Source: an uncultured bacterium (GTDB lineage: Bacteria; Cyanobacteriota; Vampirovibrionia; Gastranaerophilales; Gastranaerophilaceae). From it: a stretch of DNA of 64,000 nucleotides. A model generated the notes under the pieces. That model was not told the origin of the DNA, searched no databases, and saw nothing but the letters and a program-made list of their open reading frames with translations. Below, piece after piece: positions 1 to 8,091 of the stretch; position 1 is the stretch's first letter, and every line of letters begins with the position of its first letter. The stretch is taken from contig CACYUI010000005.1 of NCBI GenBank assembly GCA_902777605.1, positions 1 through 64,000 of the forward strand. The letters run 5' to 3'. Made by a program: the position numbers and the translations under genes.

Positions 1-7
1 GTTTCTG

Positions 8-50
8 TTTTCTTTCTCTCTTTTCTTCGCAACAAAAGAGAGAAAGAAAA
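8..50. repeat. Perfect 17-bp inverted repeat
   Basis: Arms at 8-24 and 34-50 are perfectly complementary around a 9-nt loop. One arm is all pyrimidine and the other all purine. Neither strand has a T-run after the stem, so it is not a standard intrinsic terminator, although it may sit at the 3' end of a gene lying left of the window. Function unknown. Confidence 0.6.
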
Positions 51-183
51 TAGAAAGAGTCATTTTGACTAAAGTTGGTAATAATAAAAGTATTTACGAC
101 TTTTGCAACAAAATATATAAATGGTGTATGTTAAGCAAAAAAAATTTTTTTCAGGTTTTATACTAAAAAAGAAAGGATTTCAT

Positions 184-558
184 ATGCAATCAAATATGTC
201 AGTTAACAATCTATCACCTAATTTTCAAGCAAAAGTTGCGAAAAGATTTATTGACTCTGCGCACAAAGCATTTGACAGAGAAATAAAAAATCCTGCAATG
301 AGGAGTAATTTTGATGAAAAAGCTGCAGAATTTGAAAACTTCGGGTATGATGATTATTTTATAAAGTATGTAAAAGATGTTAAAGACGGAAAAGTACAAC
401 ATAAGCTGGTTGCACTTACAGGTAATATGAAGGACTCAGAAGGAATCGTTCTTACAAGTAAAGACCGTTTTAGAAAAGCTATTGAAAAATTTACTCATAT
501 AACTAAATTTGAGTTTACCCAAAAAATGAAACAAGGGTTGGAAAAACAAGCTCTTTAA
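184..558 (+). CDS. Small hypothetical protein with N-terminal NFQAK motif
   Basis: This encodes a 124-residue soluble, Lys-rich protein that I do not recognise. The frame stays open from 121, but the ATG at 184 is preceded by AAAGGA at about the right distance, so I take that start. The N-terminus carries NLSPNFQAK, which resembles the S-F-K-G and N-F-K-G motifs in the two large membrane proteins at 43.0 and 52.9 kb. There is no signal peptide or membrane segment. The aromatic stretch GYDDYFIKYVKDV lies in the middle. It stands alone, with no operon partner. Confidence 0.65.
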   Translation: MQSNMSVNNLSPNFQAKVAKRFIDSAHKAFDREIKNPAMRSNFDEKAAEFENFGYDDYFIKYVKDVKDGKVQHKLVALTGNMKDSEGIVLTSKDRFRKAIEKFTHITKFEFTQKMKQGLEKQAL

Positions 559-673
559 CGATTTTTAACCTTACATTATATATTTATAAAAAGTGAAATA
601 TATCTACCACAACCCCCTTTAATTTATTCTAAAAAAGTGGTAAAATATAATTGTGTGATAAAGGTGGTCTTTT

Positions 674-1177
674 ATGGTGAACGGTGTAACAGGTGTAAAT
701 TTACAACCTAATCCGTACGGAAATATACGGAGAGCCGGCATGCTTAAAAATGGGAGAGTCTTATATAATGTAGTCGACTCGAACGGTAAAGATGCCGGAA
801 AGCTTACCGTTCCTCAAAAGCAAGCCGATACATTTGAAAAAGCATACAATGATATTTTAGTTACTGCTCCAAAAATTCAAAAGTATGTGGAAGAAAATTC
901 TTCTGAAGATGATTTGAGAAGAAGAAGAATTAAAACCCAGTCTATTGTTACATTAGGCGGTACTTTAGGTGCATTTATTCCTCTTGTTTTAACTTGGAAT
1001 AAATCAGTTATGAAAAAGATTTTCTCTGTAGGATTAGGTATTTTTGCAGGTTTAGGAACAGGTTTTGCGGCTGCATTCATTTCCTCAATGCCCCCCGGAA
1101 CATACAAATTTGAAAAAGCTTCCCAAACTTTAAACAGTTTAGATATTCAACCTGTTATGGAAGAGAAAGATTCATAA
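674..1177 (+). CDS. Hypothetical membrane protein with a Gly-rich TM hairpin
   Basis: 167 residues. The first ~95 residues are soluble and polar and end in a basic patch (DLRRRRIK). Two hydrophobic Gly/Ala-rich segments follow at roughly 95-108 and 115-138, and then a short charged tail. The ATG has the ribosome site AAGGTGG upstream, and a TATAAT at 646-651 could serve as its -10 box. No family is recognised. It is followed by a repeat-rich spacer and is probably monocistronic. Confidence 0.7.
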   Translation: MVNGVTGVNLQPNPYGNIRRAGMLKNGRVLYNVVDSNGKDAGKLTVPQKQADTFEKAYNDILVTAPKIQKYVEENSSEDDLRRRRIKTQSIVTLGGTLGAFIPLVLTWNKSVMKKIFSVGLGIFAGLGTGFAAAFISSMPPGTYKFEKASQTLNSLDIQPVMEEKDS

Positions 1178-1183
1178 GTTTTT

Positions 1184-1205
1184 GTCAGGTGAAACCTGAC
1201 CTGCA
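1184..1205 (-). repeat. REP-like hairpin, GTCAGGT type
   Basis: Arms GTCAGGT and ACCTGAC flank GAA and are followed by CTGCA, a degenerate form of the CTACA flank (GTAG on the other strand) seen in the other copies. It is one of a dispersed family in this window. Confidence 0.75.
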
Positions 1206-1335
1206 ATGCTTATGCAAATGTCGATAACAATAGCTCTTTTCTCTGGCTAAGAAAGGTTGAGCAGGGGCTTAATTATCATTCGTATTAGTCACAAAGGTAG
1301 ACTTTAGTCTATCGAGATAAGGTAAAATCGATATT

Positions 1336-1422
1336 CCTCCCCTGATTAGGGGAGGTTAGGTGGGGTATTGGCAATTCAATAATTTATCAACACCCTCCCT
1401 GCCCCTCCCTGACAAGGGAGGG
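1336..1422. repeat. Pair of inverted C-rich palindromes
   Basis: The first palindrome, CCTCCCCT-gatt-AGGGGAGG, spans 1336-1355. The second, CCCTCCCT-gaca-AGGGAGGG, spans 1403-1422 and lies in the opposite orientation: its GGGTG tail is on the other strand. Related C-rich elements occur at 7213-7251 and 56350-56381. Confidence 0.65.
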
Positions 1423-1476
1423 AACATGGTTTTTGTTGCCTTAGTATAGGCGACATATAAAATATCACAATATATT

Positions 1477-1498
1477 GTCAGGTGAAACCTGACCTACA
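1477..1498 (-). repeat. REP-like hairpin, GTCAGGT type
   Basis: A perfect 7-bp stem (GTCAGGT/ACCTGAC) with loop GAA, followed by CTACA. Read on the minus strand this is a GTAG tetranucleotide followed by a palindrome, the usual form of REP elements. Confidence 0.8.
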
Positions 1499-1588
1499 GG
1501 GATAAGTAAAAACATCTAAATATTTAGCTTAACAAAGAAAATTTTTTAAGTTACGAAAAAGTAACACTTCGTTTGCCATAAGGCATGT

Positions 1589-1655
1589 TTAAGTTATACT
1601 TAATCATGAGATTTAGTATAACTTAATGGAAGCATACGGCTTTCGAGTAGCCGTA
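1589..1655 (+). promoter_or_regulatory. pnp leader inverted repeat and hairpin
   Basis: TTAAGTTATAC (1589-1599) and GTATAACTTAA (1616-1626) form an 11-bp inverted repeat with a 16-nt spacer. Directly downstream, TACGGCT and AGCCGTA (1635-1641/1649-1655) form a second hairpin 13 nt before the ATG. In enterobacteria the pnp leader is folded, cut by RNase III and used for autoregulation. A similar role here is inference from position only. Confidence 0.45.
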
Positions 1656-1668
1656 GAAAGAAGGAAAA

Positions 1669-3813
1669 ATGACAGTACCGGAAACAAAAAGTTTTCAGTT
1701 AGAAATCGGCGGTAAAACTGTAACCGTTGAAACAGGTAAGTATGCACAGTCTACTAATGGTAGTGTTACAGTAAGATGCGGTGACACAATGTTATTTGTT
1801 CACTGCTGCGTTAGCAAAGAGCCAAGAGTTGGTATAGACTTCTTCCCTTTGCTTATTGATTACGAAGAAAGAATGTCTTCAATCGGACGAATTCCGGGCG
1901 GCTACAACCGTTCTGAAGGTAAGGCAAGCGACAAAGCAATCCTTATTTCTCGTTTGATTGATAGACCAATTAGACCACTGTTCCCTAAGGGATACAGAAA
2001 CGATATTCAAATCGTAGCGCAATTATTCAGCTACGATCAGGAAAATCAACCTGATACTTTGGCTATGTTAGGTGCTTCTTGCGCCCTAATGTTATCAGGT
2101 GCACCTTTTGAAGGCCCTATCGGTGCGGTAAGAGTTTCAAAAGATGAAAATGGCAACATGATTGCTAACCCGACTCACAAACAAGCAGATGCTTCTGATT
2201 TAGATATCGTTGTAGCTGGTACTCACGATTCTGTAATCATGGTTGAGGCAGGATGTAAGTTTGTTACAGAAGACGATATTATGAATGCAGTTGAGTTTGC
2301 GCAAGTTGAAATCAGAAAACAATGTGAAGCTCAACTTGAATTTGCTAAGGCTTGCGGCGTTGAAAGAGAAGAGTTTGTTAACCCTTACGATACTACAGAA
2401 CTTAAGCAAATCATTGACGAAGTTGCTCACGATATGATTTTCGATGCGTATCACAACTTTGACAGAAAATACAGACAAGATAAATTGGAAGAAGCTAAAA
2501 AGCTTGTTAAAGAAAGAGTTGAAGCTCTTCCTGAAGATCATTACATCAAGCAAATTATTGAAGAAACAGGCATTGACTTTGTTGCAGAAGAATTCAAGAA
2601 TGCAGAAAAGAAAATTATGCGTGCAATGATTCTTGATGAAGGTGTTCGTGCCGACGGAAGAAAACCAACCGAAGTTCGTCCTATTTGGTGCGAAGTAGGT
2701 GTTATTCCTCGTGCTCACGGCTCTGCCGTATTCACTCGTGGTCAAACCCAAATTCTATCCGTTGCTACTCTTGCAGGCCCCGGCATGAAGCAAGAGCTTG
2801 ACGGTGTTGATCCTGAAACAGAAAAAACTTATATGCACAAATACATCTTCCCAGGGTTCTCTGTTGGTGAAGTTAAACCTCTAAGAGGCCCCGGAAGAAG
2901 AGAAGTCGGTCACGGAAATTTAGCAGAAAGAGCTAATGTTCCTGCACTTCCTTCTCAAGAAGAATTCGGTTATACAATCCGAGTAACATCTGATGTCCTT
3001 GAATCAAACGGTTCAACCTCTATGGGTTCTACTTGTGGTTCATCAATGGCTTTAATGAACGCAGGTGTTCCTGTTAAATGTATGATTGGCGGTGTTGCAA
3101 TGGGTATGATTACAGAACCCGGCAAAGAGCCTGTTGTATTAACCGATATCCAAGGTATTGAAGACTTCTTAGGCGATATGGACTTCAAGGTAACAGGTAA
3201 CGATGACGGTATTACCGCTCTTCAAATGGATATGAAAGCTAAAGGTATTGCTAACGATACTCTTAGAAGAGCTTTGGCTCAAGCTAAGGAAGGCAGACTC
3301 CACATCTTAGGCGAAATGAGAAAAGTTATCACAGAACCTGCTAAGCAGCTTTCACCATTCGCTCCGTCTATTTCTACAATGACTATTCCTGTAGAAGACA
3401 TAGGAACTGTTATCGGACCGGGCGGAAAACAAATCAGAGCCATCATTGACGCATCAGGCGCTGAAATCGATATTCAAGATGACGGAAAAGTAACAATTAC
3501 TTCTAACGATCAAGAAGGCGCTGCAATCGCTAAGAAAATGATTAACGATTTAACTTTCAAACCTGAAGTCGGAATGGTAATCAAAGGTAAAGTTGTTCGT
3601 ATAATTCCTATAGGTGCTTTTGTTGAACTCGGCGGCGGTAAAGACGGTATGGTTCACATATCTCAAATCTGCCAAGAAAGAATTGAAACAATCGAACCTC
3701 ATGTTAACATCGGTGACGAAGTTATCGTTAAGGTTATAAAGATTGATGACAAAGGCAGAATTAACCTTACCATCAAAGGCGTAACCGAAGAAGATAAAGC
3801 TAAATTACAATAA
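1669..3813 (+). CDS. pnp: Polyribonucleotide nucleotidyltransferase (PNPase)
   Basis: 714 residues, the normal length. It degrades RNA 3'-5' using phosphate and acts in mRNA turnover and RNA quality control. Two RNase PH domains (about 10-140 and 315-540) flank an alpha-helical linker. A KH domain follows with GPGG near 583-586, then an S1 domain from about 635 (GMVIKGKV, then GMVHISQI). The ATG follows AAGAAGG. The gene is monocistronic: a repeat-rich leader lies upstream and a strong terminator 20 nt downstream. In cyanobacteria pnp often adjoins rpsO, but no rpsO is seen here. Confidence 0.97.
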   Translation: MTVPETKSFQLEIGGKTVTVETGKYAQSTNGSVTVRCGDTMLFVHCCVSKEPRVGIDFFPLLIDYEERMSSIGRIPGGYNRSEGKASDKAILISRLIDRPIRPLFPKGYRNDIQIVAQLFSYDQENQPDTLAMLGASCALMLSGAPFEGPIGAVRVSKDENGNMIANPTHKQADASDLDIVVAGTHDSVIMVEAGCKFVTEDDIMNAVEFAQVEIRKQCEAQLEFAKACGVEREEFVNPYDTTELKQIIDEVAHDMIFDAYHNFDRKYRQDKLEEAKKLVKERVEALPEDHYIKQIIEETGIDFVAEEFKNAEKKIMRAMILDEGVRADGRKPTEVRPIWCEVGVIPRAHGSAVFTRGQTQILSVATLAGPGMKQELDGVDPETEKTYMHKYIFPGFSVGEVKPLRGPGRREVGHGNLAERANVPALPSQEEFGYTIRVTSDVLESNGSTSMGSTCGSSMALMNAGVPVKCMIGGVAMGMITEPGKEPVVLTDIQGIEDFLGDMDFKVTGNDDGITALQMDMKAKGIANDTLRRALAQAKEGRLHILGEMRKVITEPAKQLSPFAPSISTMTIPVEDIGTVIGPGGKQIRAIIDASGAEIDIQDDGKVTITSNDQEGAAIAKKMINDLTFKPEVGMVIKGKVVRIIPIGAFVELGGGKDGMVHISQICQERIETIEPHVNIGDEVIVKVIKIDDKGRINLTIKGVTEEDKAKLQ

Positions 3814-3833
3814 GCTTTTGATAATTACATTTG

Positions 3834-3868
3834 GGCGGGCGAAACTGAAAGTTTCGCCCGCCTTTTTT
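3834..3868 (+). terminator. Intrinsic terminator of pnp
   Basis: GC-rich 12-bp stem (GGCGGGCGAAAC/GTTTCGCCCGCC) with loop TGAAA, followed by six T residues. Confidence 0.93.
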
Positions 3869-3940
3869 GTTAAATTCCCCAATCGGCAATATTGATAATT
3901 TCTTATGCTTAAGGTATTCTTATCTCAAGAGGAGACTATA

Positions 3941-5185
3941 ATGACAGTTATTGAAAAAATTAACAATATTAATGATGTTTTAAAAGAAGTTTTTAATTAT
4001 ACACAGACTAACGAAAAAATTAGAGCCGATTTTGTAGAATATCTTGCTACAATAGGTGCAAAAAATGTTCAGTTGAGCCAAATGGAAAAAGTATTTCTTC
4101 CTTATATTTTTGAAAGAAATATTGACGGGAAATCTATTTTAGAAATGTTCTCAGAAGACAACAAATCATCTGACATTATTGAAAGTCTTAAAAATGCCAT
4201 ATCTTCCATTTTTGAAATCAAAAAGATTTTAAAAAACGGATTTGAGCTTTATAACATCATTAATGAAAAAACTTATACTGTTTCTTCATTAACAAAAATG
4301 ACAAATTTTAGAGGAATTTATGCAGGACAATATATTGTTGCCCGTATATTTGAGTCTGATGGTGAATTCTATGTTATTGAAATATCAAGCGTTCTTTCTC
4401 ATTCTCAAAAAGAAGAAGCGTACAGATATGCAGTTATGAAGCTTGTTCACGAACCAAGACTTTTATATAAGGATAACGAAGAAAAAGAGAATGAAATAAA
4501 AAAAGTTATCTCAGAAATGTACGACAAATTCATAAAATCTTTTGACAAGGATATTATTCTTACTACAAATAAGCATGCTGACGATATTATTGGTGCCTTT
4601 AACGAAGGAGAGGAAATAGATTTGTCCGACAAAGGCTCAAATATTGAGCAATACAAATTTTTCCATGTAAAAGAGCTAGATAACAATTATTCAAACTTCC
4701 TTGAAAATTCTATGGGTGGTTTTGCATCACATACTGAAACATACGATGTTGCTGTAATTTTTGACAAGGAAAAAGGGTTGTATGCGGTTCCTTTCTACGA
4801 AACTTTTTGCAAAATTTTTGAAGATAAAAATTCGGTAGAAAACGCAAAACAATGCGTTGAATATTTTCTAATAAACGAATCAATTCCTGATACAATATTA
4901 GCAAGAGTCTCTACTCAATATGAAAATTTTATGGAAGTAGTAAATGAACTTTTAGGAACAAGTTATTCTTTTGAAGAATTGCTCAAAAAATACAAGTCAG
5001 ATTATTTGAACAATAAGATTTATTCATCTGCAACAGTGCTTTTCTGTTCTAATGCTTTCTCTGAAATTTTTGATTATATTTCTGAACCAAAACCTCAAAA
5101 GCCTGTAATTACGCAAAAAGTTGGCAGAAACGACCCTTGTCCTTGCGGAAGCGGTAAAAAATTCAAAAACTGCTGCGGAGGGTAG
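3941..5185 (+). CDS. SEC-C motif protein
   Basis: 414 residues. The last 19 residues (396-414) carry the Zn-binding SEC-C motif: C-P-C-G-S-G-K-K-F, then N-C-C. This motif is known from the SecA C-terminus and from many otherwise unrelated bacterial proteins, where it recruits zinc and a partner. The rest is a mostly helical, soluble, charged protein that I cannot place. The frame is open from 3905, but AGGAG sits just before the ATG at 3941. It is isolated between the pnp terminator and a tandem repeat. Confidence 0.85.
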   Translation: MTVIEKINNINDVLKEVFNYTQTNEKIRADFVEYLATIGAKNVQLSQMEKVFLPYIFERNIDGKSILEMFSEDNKSSDIIESLKNAISSIFEIKKILKNGFELYNIINEKTYTVSSLTKMTNFRGIYAGQYIVARIFESDGEFYVIEISSVLSHSQKEEAYRYAVMKLVHEPRLLYKDNEEKENEIKKVISEMYDKFIKSFDKDIILTTNKHADDIIGAFNEGEEIDLSDKGSNIEQYKFFHVKELDNNYSNFLENSMGGFASHTETYDVAVIFDKEKGLYAVPFYETFCKIFEDKNSVENAKQCVEYFLINESIPDTILARVSTQYENFMEVVNELLGTSYSFEELLKKYKSDYLNNKIYSSATVLFCSNAFSEIFDYISEPKPQKPVITQKVGRNDPCPCGSGKKFKNCCGG

Positions 5186-5349
5186 GGGTAAATGTAATTT
5201 AGCTTGGATTTAGAACTACCGACTTGGCGCAAAGATAGGGGTAAAGGGGTAAATGTACCTTAGTTTGGATTATGAACTACCGATTTGGTGCGAGGGTAGG
5301 GGTAAAGGTAACTTAGTTTGGATTTAGAACTACCAATTTGGCGCAAAGG
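5182..5349. repeat. Three tandem ~53-61 bp repeats
   Basis: Three imperfect direct copies begin at about 5182, 5235 and 5296. Each has the order GTAGGGGTAAA, TTAGTTTGGATT, GAACTACC, TTGGCGC. The first copy starts over the stop codon region of the SEC-C gene. The copies abut without unique spacers, so this is not a CRISPR array. Confidence 0.85.
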
Positions 5350-5355
5350 AATATT

Positions 5356-5455
5356 GTCGGATTAGTAAATCCGGCTTATGTTGCTTGAAAAGTAGAGTTT
5401 GGTTTTAACCGAATTTATAAATTTTAAACGGTGCATCAAAACGATGCACCCTACA
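5356..5455 (-). repeat. Two REP-like hairpins (one decayed, one intact)
   Basis: The element at 5430-5455 has the 8-bp arms GGTGCATC/GATGCACC around AAAAC, followed by CTACA. The element at 5356-5375 has arms GTCGGATT/AATCCGGC with one G-T pair and no CTACA. The intact copy keeps the flank of the GTCAGGT copies but has a completely different, self-complementary stem. Confidence 0.7.
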
Positions 5456-5457
5456 AA

Positions 5458-6129
5458 CTATATTCTTTCTAATATTCTTGCTTCCGGCTGTTTTATAAAA
5501 AGATACCTTAGTGTATTAAAAGCTGATTCAAGCGGCTCTTTGCCTGGAACATAAGTTGTTAATTCTTGAGGTATTTCCGCTATATTTACTAAATCTTCTT
5601 TATTTATTTTGACATCAGCCGGATTGATAAACTCTATAGCATGACCTTTTTGATGATAAATTCTATATAACTCTGCATCATCAACTTTCTTAATTAATTC
5701 CGAAACATCTTCGCCAAAATTTAATTTCTCACCAGCATTTATTAAGTTTGATTGATCGCGTATTACCATATTTTTGCTAAGCCTTTTTGTTGGAATCCTA
5801 AAACATGCAATATTTTTCTCTCCTTTAGTTGCTTGAGTAAATAATGCATTAAAAAAATTAAAGGAACCATATTCACCATTGTCTATAAATAATTTTGACC
5901 AATTTTTTACAAAATTTTCTAAGTCAAACATAAAAACTCCAGCAACATTAAAATCACTACCTTCTTCTTTTGCTATCAATTTACCACTTTTAATAATTTT
6001 ATCCGCATTTTCTGCACTAGTAAAATGATATAAAAATTTCGGAAGCTTTCGCACATCTTGTGTTACTGTTGGTCTTACATATGGTAGTTTTTTTACTAAA
6101 ATGTTGTTTACTGTTTGTATTGTTCCCAT
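5458..6129 (-). CDS. ADP-ribosyltransferase-like protein (Tox-ART-HYD1-like)
   Basis: 223 residues. The opening LYHFTSAENADKIIKSG (33-49), with H35, then GVFMFD with D69, and IEF with E166, resembles the H-Y-D type ADP-ribosyltransferase fold used in polymorphic toxins. If so, it would transfer ADP-ribose from NAD+ to a target, but no activity can be proved from these motifs. It has no signal peptide. It lies beside a toxin-antitoxin pair on the opposite strand and next to repeats, so it may belong to a small accessory patch. No obvious immunity partner is present. It could instead be a lineage-specific non-toxin protein with this fold. Confidence 0.55.
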   Translation of the reverse strand: MGTIQTVNNILVKKLPYVRPTVTQDVRKLPKFLYHFTSAENADKIIKSGKLIAKEEGSDFNVAGVFMFDLENFVKNWSKLFIDNGEYGSFNFFNALFTQATKGEKNIACFRIPTKRLSKNMVIRDQSNLINAGEKLNFGEDVSELIKKVDDAELYRIYHQKGHAIEFINPADVKINKEDLVNIAEIPQELTTYVPGKEPLESAFNTLRYLFIKQPEARILERI

Positions 6130-6205
6130 AAAAACCTTCTATTAACCTTACATATATTTAAATAAAGTATTCTGCTTTTTATAAATTGCCTTTTGTTTAC
6201 AAATC

Positions 6206-6234
6206 TTGACAAAGTGTACTGCATACAGTACAAT
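6206..6234 (+). promoter_or_regulatory. Promoter and operator of the toxin-antitoxin pair
   Basis: TTGACA (6206-6211) and TACAAT (6229-6234) are separated by exactly 17 nt. The inverted repeat TGTACTG-cata-CAGTACA (6215-6221/6226-6232) fills the spacer and overlaps the -10. This is where an autoregulating antitoxin would bind. Only 6 nt separate the -10 from the ATG at 6241, so the transcript probably starts at or next to the AUG. Confidence 0.8.
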
Positions 6235-6240
6235 ATAATT

Positions 6241-6564
6241 ATGCAAACTTATGAAATTGAGTATCTGAAACTTCCAAACGGGAAAGCTCCGATTACAGAA
6301 TGGTTAAATTCTCTTGACGGAAGTTTTAGAAAGCGCATAAACCAAAGAATATTACGCATAGAAGAAGGAAACTTTGGCGACTATAAAAAGTTATCGCAAG
6401 ATATTTCGGAGTTGCGTTTTGACTTTGGAAAAGGTTACAGAATTTATTACACAGAAATCAACGGAGTTATTATACTACTTATAAATGGTGGTGATAAATC
6501 CGACCAATCCAAAGATATTGCGCGTGCTCAAAAACTTCTTGACGAATGGAGGCAATCACAATGA
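6241..6564 (+). CDS. RelE/HigB-type addiction module toxin
   Basis: 107 residues. It matches the phage Gp49-like/addiction-module killer family of type II toxins, which are ribosome-dependent mRNA interferases. The signature is GYRIYYTE (65-72), then ILLINGGDKSDQ (78-89) and a C-terminal helix. The frame extends upstream to a TTG at 6193, but that would place the start inside the promoter, so I choose the ATG at 6241. The stop overlaps the antitoxin start (ATGA), giving the toxin-first order typical of this family. No ribosome site precedes the ATG. Confidence 0.9.
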   Translation: MQTYEIEYLKLPNGKAPITEWLNSLDGSFRKRINQRILRIEEGNFGDYKKLSQDISELRFDFGKGYRIYYTEINGVIILLINGGDKSDQSKDIARAQKLLDEWRQSQ

Positions 6565-6857
6565 AAAATACAGGAAAATTTAACGAATATATCTTAAAAG
6601 ATTTAAAAACTGATGAAGATATAAAAGAATGGATAAATATCGGTTTTGAAGAATTTTTGCAAGATAATGATTTGAACGCTTTTGTAAAGGCTCTGGAATA
6701 TGCGGTTCGTGCAAAAGATTCAATCTTAGGAATGTCAAAGAAAACAGGTATTTCAAGAAGTAATCTTTATGCAATTTTTAACGGAGAACAGCAGCCACAA
6801 CTCTCAACTGCTTTAAAAATTATTAAAGAACTTGGTTATACACTTAAAGTCGCATAA
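6561..6857 (+). CDS. XRE/HigA-like antitoxin (HTH)
   Basis: 98 residues. The C-terminal half is a helix-turn-helix (about 50-92, MSKKTGISRSNLYAIFNG), as in the addiction-module antidote proteins that accompany HigB-type killers. It should bind and neutralise the toxin and repress the shared promoter through the inverted repeat at 6215-6232. The frame allows a start at 6546, but GGAGG lies at the right distance from 6561, which also gives the 4-nt overlap with the toxin. Confidence 0.9.
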   Translation: MKNTGKFNEYILKDLKTDEDIKEWINIGFEEFLQDNDLNAFVKALEYAVRAKDSILGMSKKTGISRSNLYAIFNGEQQPQLSTALKIIKELGYTLKVA

Positions 6858-6901
6858 TTTTATACGGGGTAGAAGTCCCATATTGTTGATTTGTTATTAT
6901 A

Positions 6902-6942
6902 GGAACAGGGCTGACCAAAGGTCAGCCCTGTTCCAATTCTTT
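6902..6942 (+). terminator. Terminator after the toxin-antitoxin pair
   Basis: 15-bp perfect stem (GGAACAGGGCTGACC and its complement) with loop AAA, then AATTCTTTTT. It lies between the antitoxin and the convergent rpmH and may stop transcripts from both sides, although the T-run favours the plus strand. Confidence 0.85.
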
Positions 6943-6963
6943 TTAACTATTTAATTTCAAAAA

Positions 6964-7116
6964 CTAAGCACGCTTGCTGCCAGAAATTGAGATTTCGTGG
7001 CGACCTTTTGCACGGCGTCTGTTCAATACTTCTTGTCCGCCAGGAGTTGCCATTCTTGCTCTAAATCCGCTAACATGTTGTCTTTTTAATTTTGTTCCTT
7101 CTAGTGTACGTTTCAT
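6964..7116 (-). CDS. rpmH: 50S ribosomal protein L34
   Basis: 50 residues. It begins [12 protein letters not shown], and the [19 protein letters not shown] core and RRRAKGR are diagnostic of L34, a small basic protein of the large subunit. AAGGA precedes the ATG. In most bacteria rpmH is followed directly by rnpA and yidC near the origin. Here the next genes downstream are a terminator and a toxin-antitoxin pair on the other strand, so it stands alone. Confidence 0.96.
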   Translation of the reverse strand: MKRTLEGTKLKRQHVSGFRARMATPGGQEVLNRRRAKGRHEISISGSKRA

Positions 7117-7212
7117 TTTTCTATTTCCTTTTCAGCTAATTTTACTTATAATGGTTTTATAGTATACAAAACATGAGATATAGTCAAATACATTTTTAAG
7201 AAATATAAACAT

Positions 7213-7251
7213 ACACCCCCTCACCCCAGCCTTCTCCCGCTGGTAGAGGGA
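7213..7251 (-). repeat. Dispersed C-rich palindromic repeat
   Basis: A C-rich stretch followed by CTCCC-gctggtaga-GGGAG, just upstream of proC. It resembles the palindromes at 1336-1422 and 56350-56381 in having a GGAG/CTCC hairpin followed, on the minus strand, by GGGGTGAGGGGGT. Confidence 0.6.
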
Positions 7252-7274
7252 GAAAAAGAAAAGAGGTTATTATT

Positions 7275-8090
7275 ATGGCAAGTTATACAAAAATAGGTTT
7301 TATTGGCTCAGGAAAAATGGCAGGAGCGATTATTAAAGGGCTGATTAAAACAGGATTTACAGTTCCTGAAAACATTATTGCGACTAAATCTAACCCAAGC
7401 GGTTTGGAAGAAAAATCTGCAGAGCTTAGAGTGAAAGTAATTTTGGATAACAAAGAGCTTGTCAAAGCTTCTGATGTAATTTTTATTTCAACAAAGCCTA
7501 ATCAGGTTTTGGGAATTTTAGAAGAAATTAAGCCTTTTATTAACTCTGAAAAGCTTATTGTATCAATTGCAGCCGGGGTAAGTATTAATAAAATTGAATC
7601 AAATCTTCCTGTAGGAAGCAGAGTAATTAGGGTTATGCCAAACACTCCTGCTCTTGTAGGCGAAGGTATGAGCGGTATGGTCGGAGGTTCTGAGGCAAAT
7701 GAGAATGATTTGAGATATGTTAAAACACTTTTGTCTACCATAGGAAAATGTATAATTGTTGACTCGGAAGCTCAACTGGATATTGTAACCGCAATTTCAG
7801 GTTCGGGGCCGGCATTTTTCTACAAAGTTATTAATGAGATTGCTCGAGCAGGTGAAAAGCTCGGTATGGATTATGAGAAGGCTCTTCTTTTAAGTATTCA
7901 AACCGCTATAGGTTCAGCTAAAATGGCTATGAACAGAGATATTTCAATGGAACAATTAATCTCAAATGTCGCAACAAAAGGCGGGTGTACTGCAGTAGGA
8001 GTCGATTGCATGAATGGATACAATACGGAAAAAGTTTTTTATGATGTCATAAAATCAACTACAGAAAAGGCACACGCTTTAGGACAATAG
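7275..8090 (+). CDS. proC: Pyrroline-5-carboxylate reductase
   Basis: 271 residues, full length. It catalyses the last step of proline synthesis, NAD(P)H reduction of 1-pyrroline-5-carboxylate, in the cytosol. The N-terminal Rossmann motif is GFIGSGKMAGAIIKG. RVMPNTPALVGEGMSGM and the C-terminal dimer-domain signature SGSGPAFFYKVINEIARAG follow. AGAGG precedes the ATG, and a dispersed C-rich repeat lies just upstream. The end abuts the convergent gene at 8092. Confidence 0.96.
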   Translation: MASYTKIGFIGSGKMAGAIIKGLIKTGFTVPENIIATKSNPSGLEEKSAELRVKVILDNKELVKASDVIFISTKPNQVLGILEEIKPFINSEKLIVSIAAGVSINKIESNLPVGSRVIRVMPNTPALVGEGMSGMVGGSEANENDLRYVKTLLSTIGKCIIVDSEAQLDIVTAISGSGPAFFYKVINEIARAGEKLGMDYEKALLLSIQTAIGSAKMAMNRDISMEQLISNVATKGGCTAVGVDCMNGYNTEKVFYDVIKSTTEKAHALGQ

Positions 8091-8091
8091 T

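Larger units (their letters stand above)
1178..1668. other. 491-bp repeat-rich intergenic region before pnp
   Basis: No gene is supported here. It holds two REP hairpins in the same orientation (1184-1205 and 1477-1498) and two C-rich palindromes inverted relative to each other (1336-1355 and 1403-1422). Near the pnp start there is an 11-bp inverted repeat (1589-1599/1616-1626) and a 7-bp hairpin (1635-1655). Confidence 0.7.

Noticed and set aside
8-50. Intrinsic terminator
   Set aside because: The stem has no T-run after it on either strand and is made only of A/G on one arm and C/T on the other.
1205-1335. Riboswitch or small RNA between 674-1177 and pnp
   Set aside because: No conserved riboswitch motif, no clear promoter-terminator pair, and the area is explained mainly by repeats.
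2200-2751. Long minus-strand ORF inside pnp
   Set aside because: It is a shadow of pnp codons: Phe/Asn-rich, with no recognisable motif.
5182-5349. Possible CRISPR array
   Set aside because: Only three imperfect copies that abut without unique spacers, and no cas gene.
6974-7162. Plus-strand ORF over rpmH
   Set aside because: It lies opposite a certain L34 gene and has no protein-like sequence or ribosome site.
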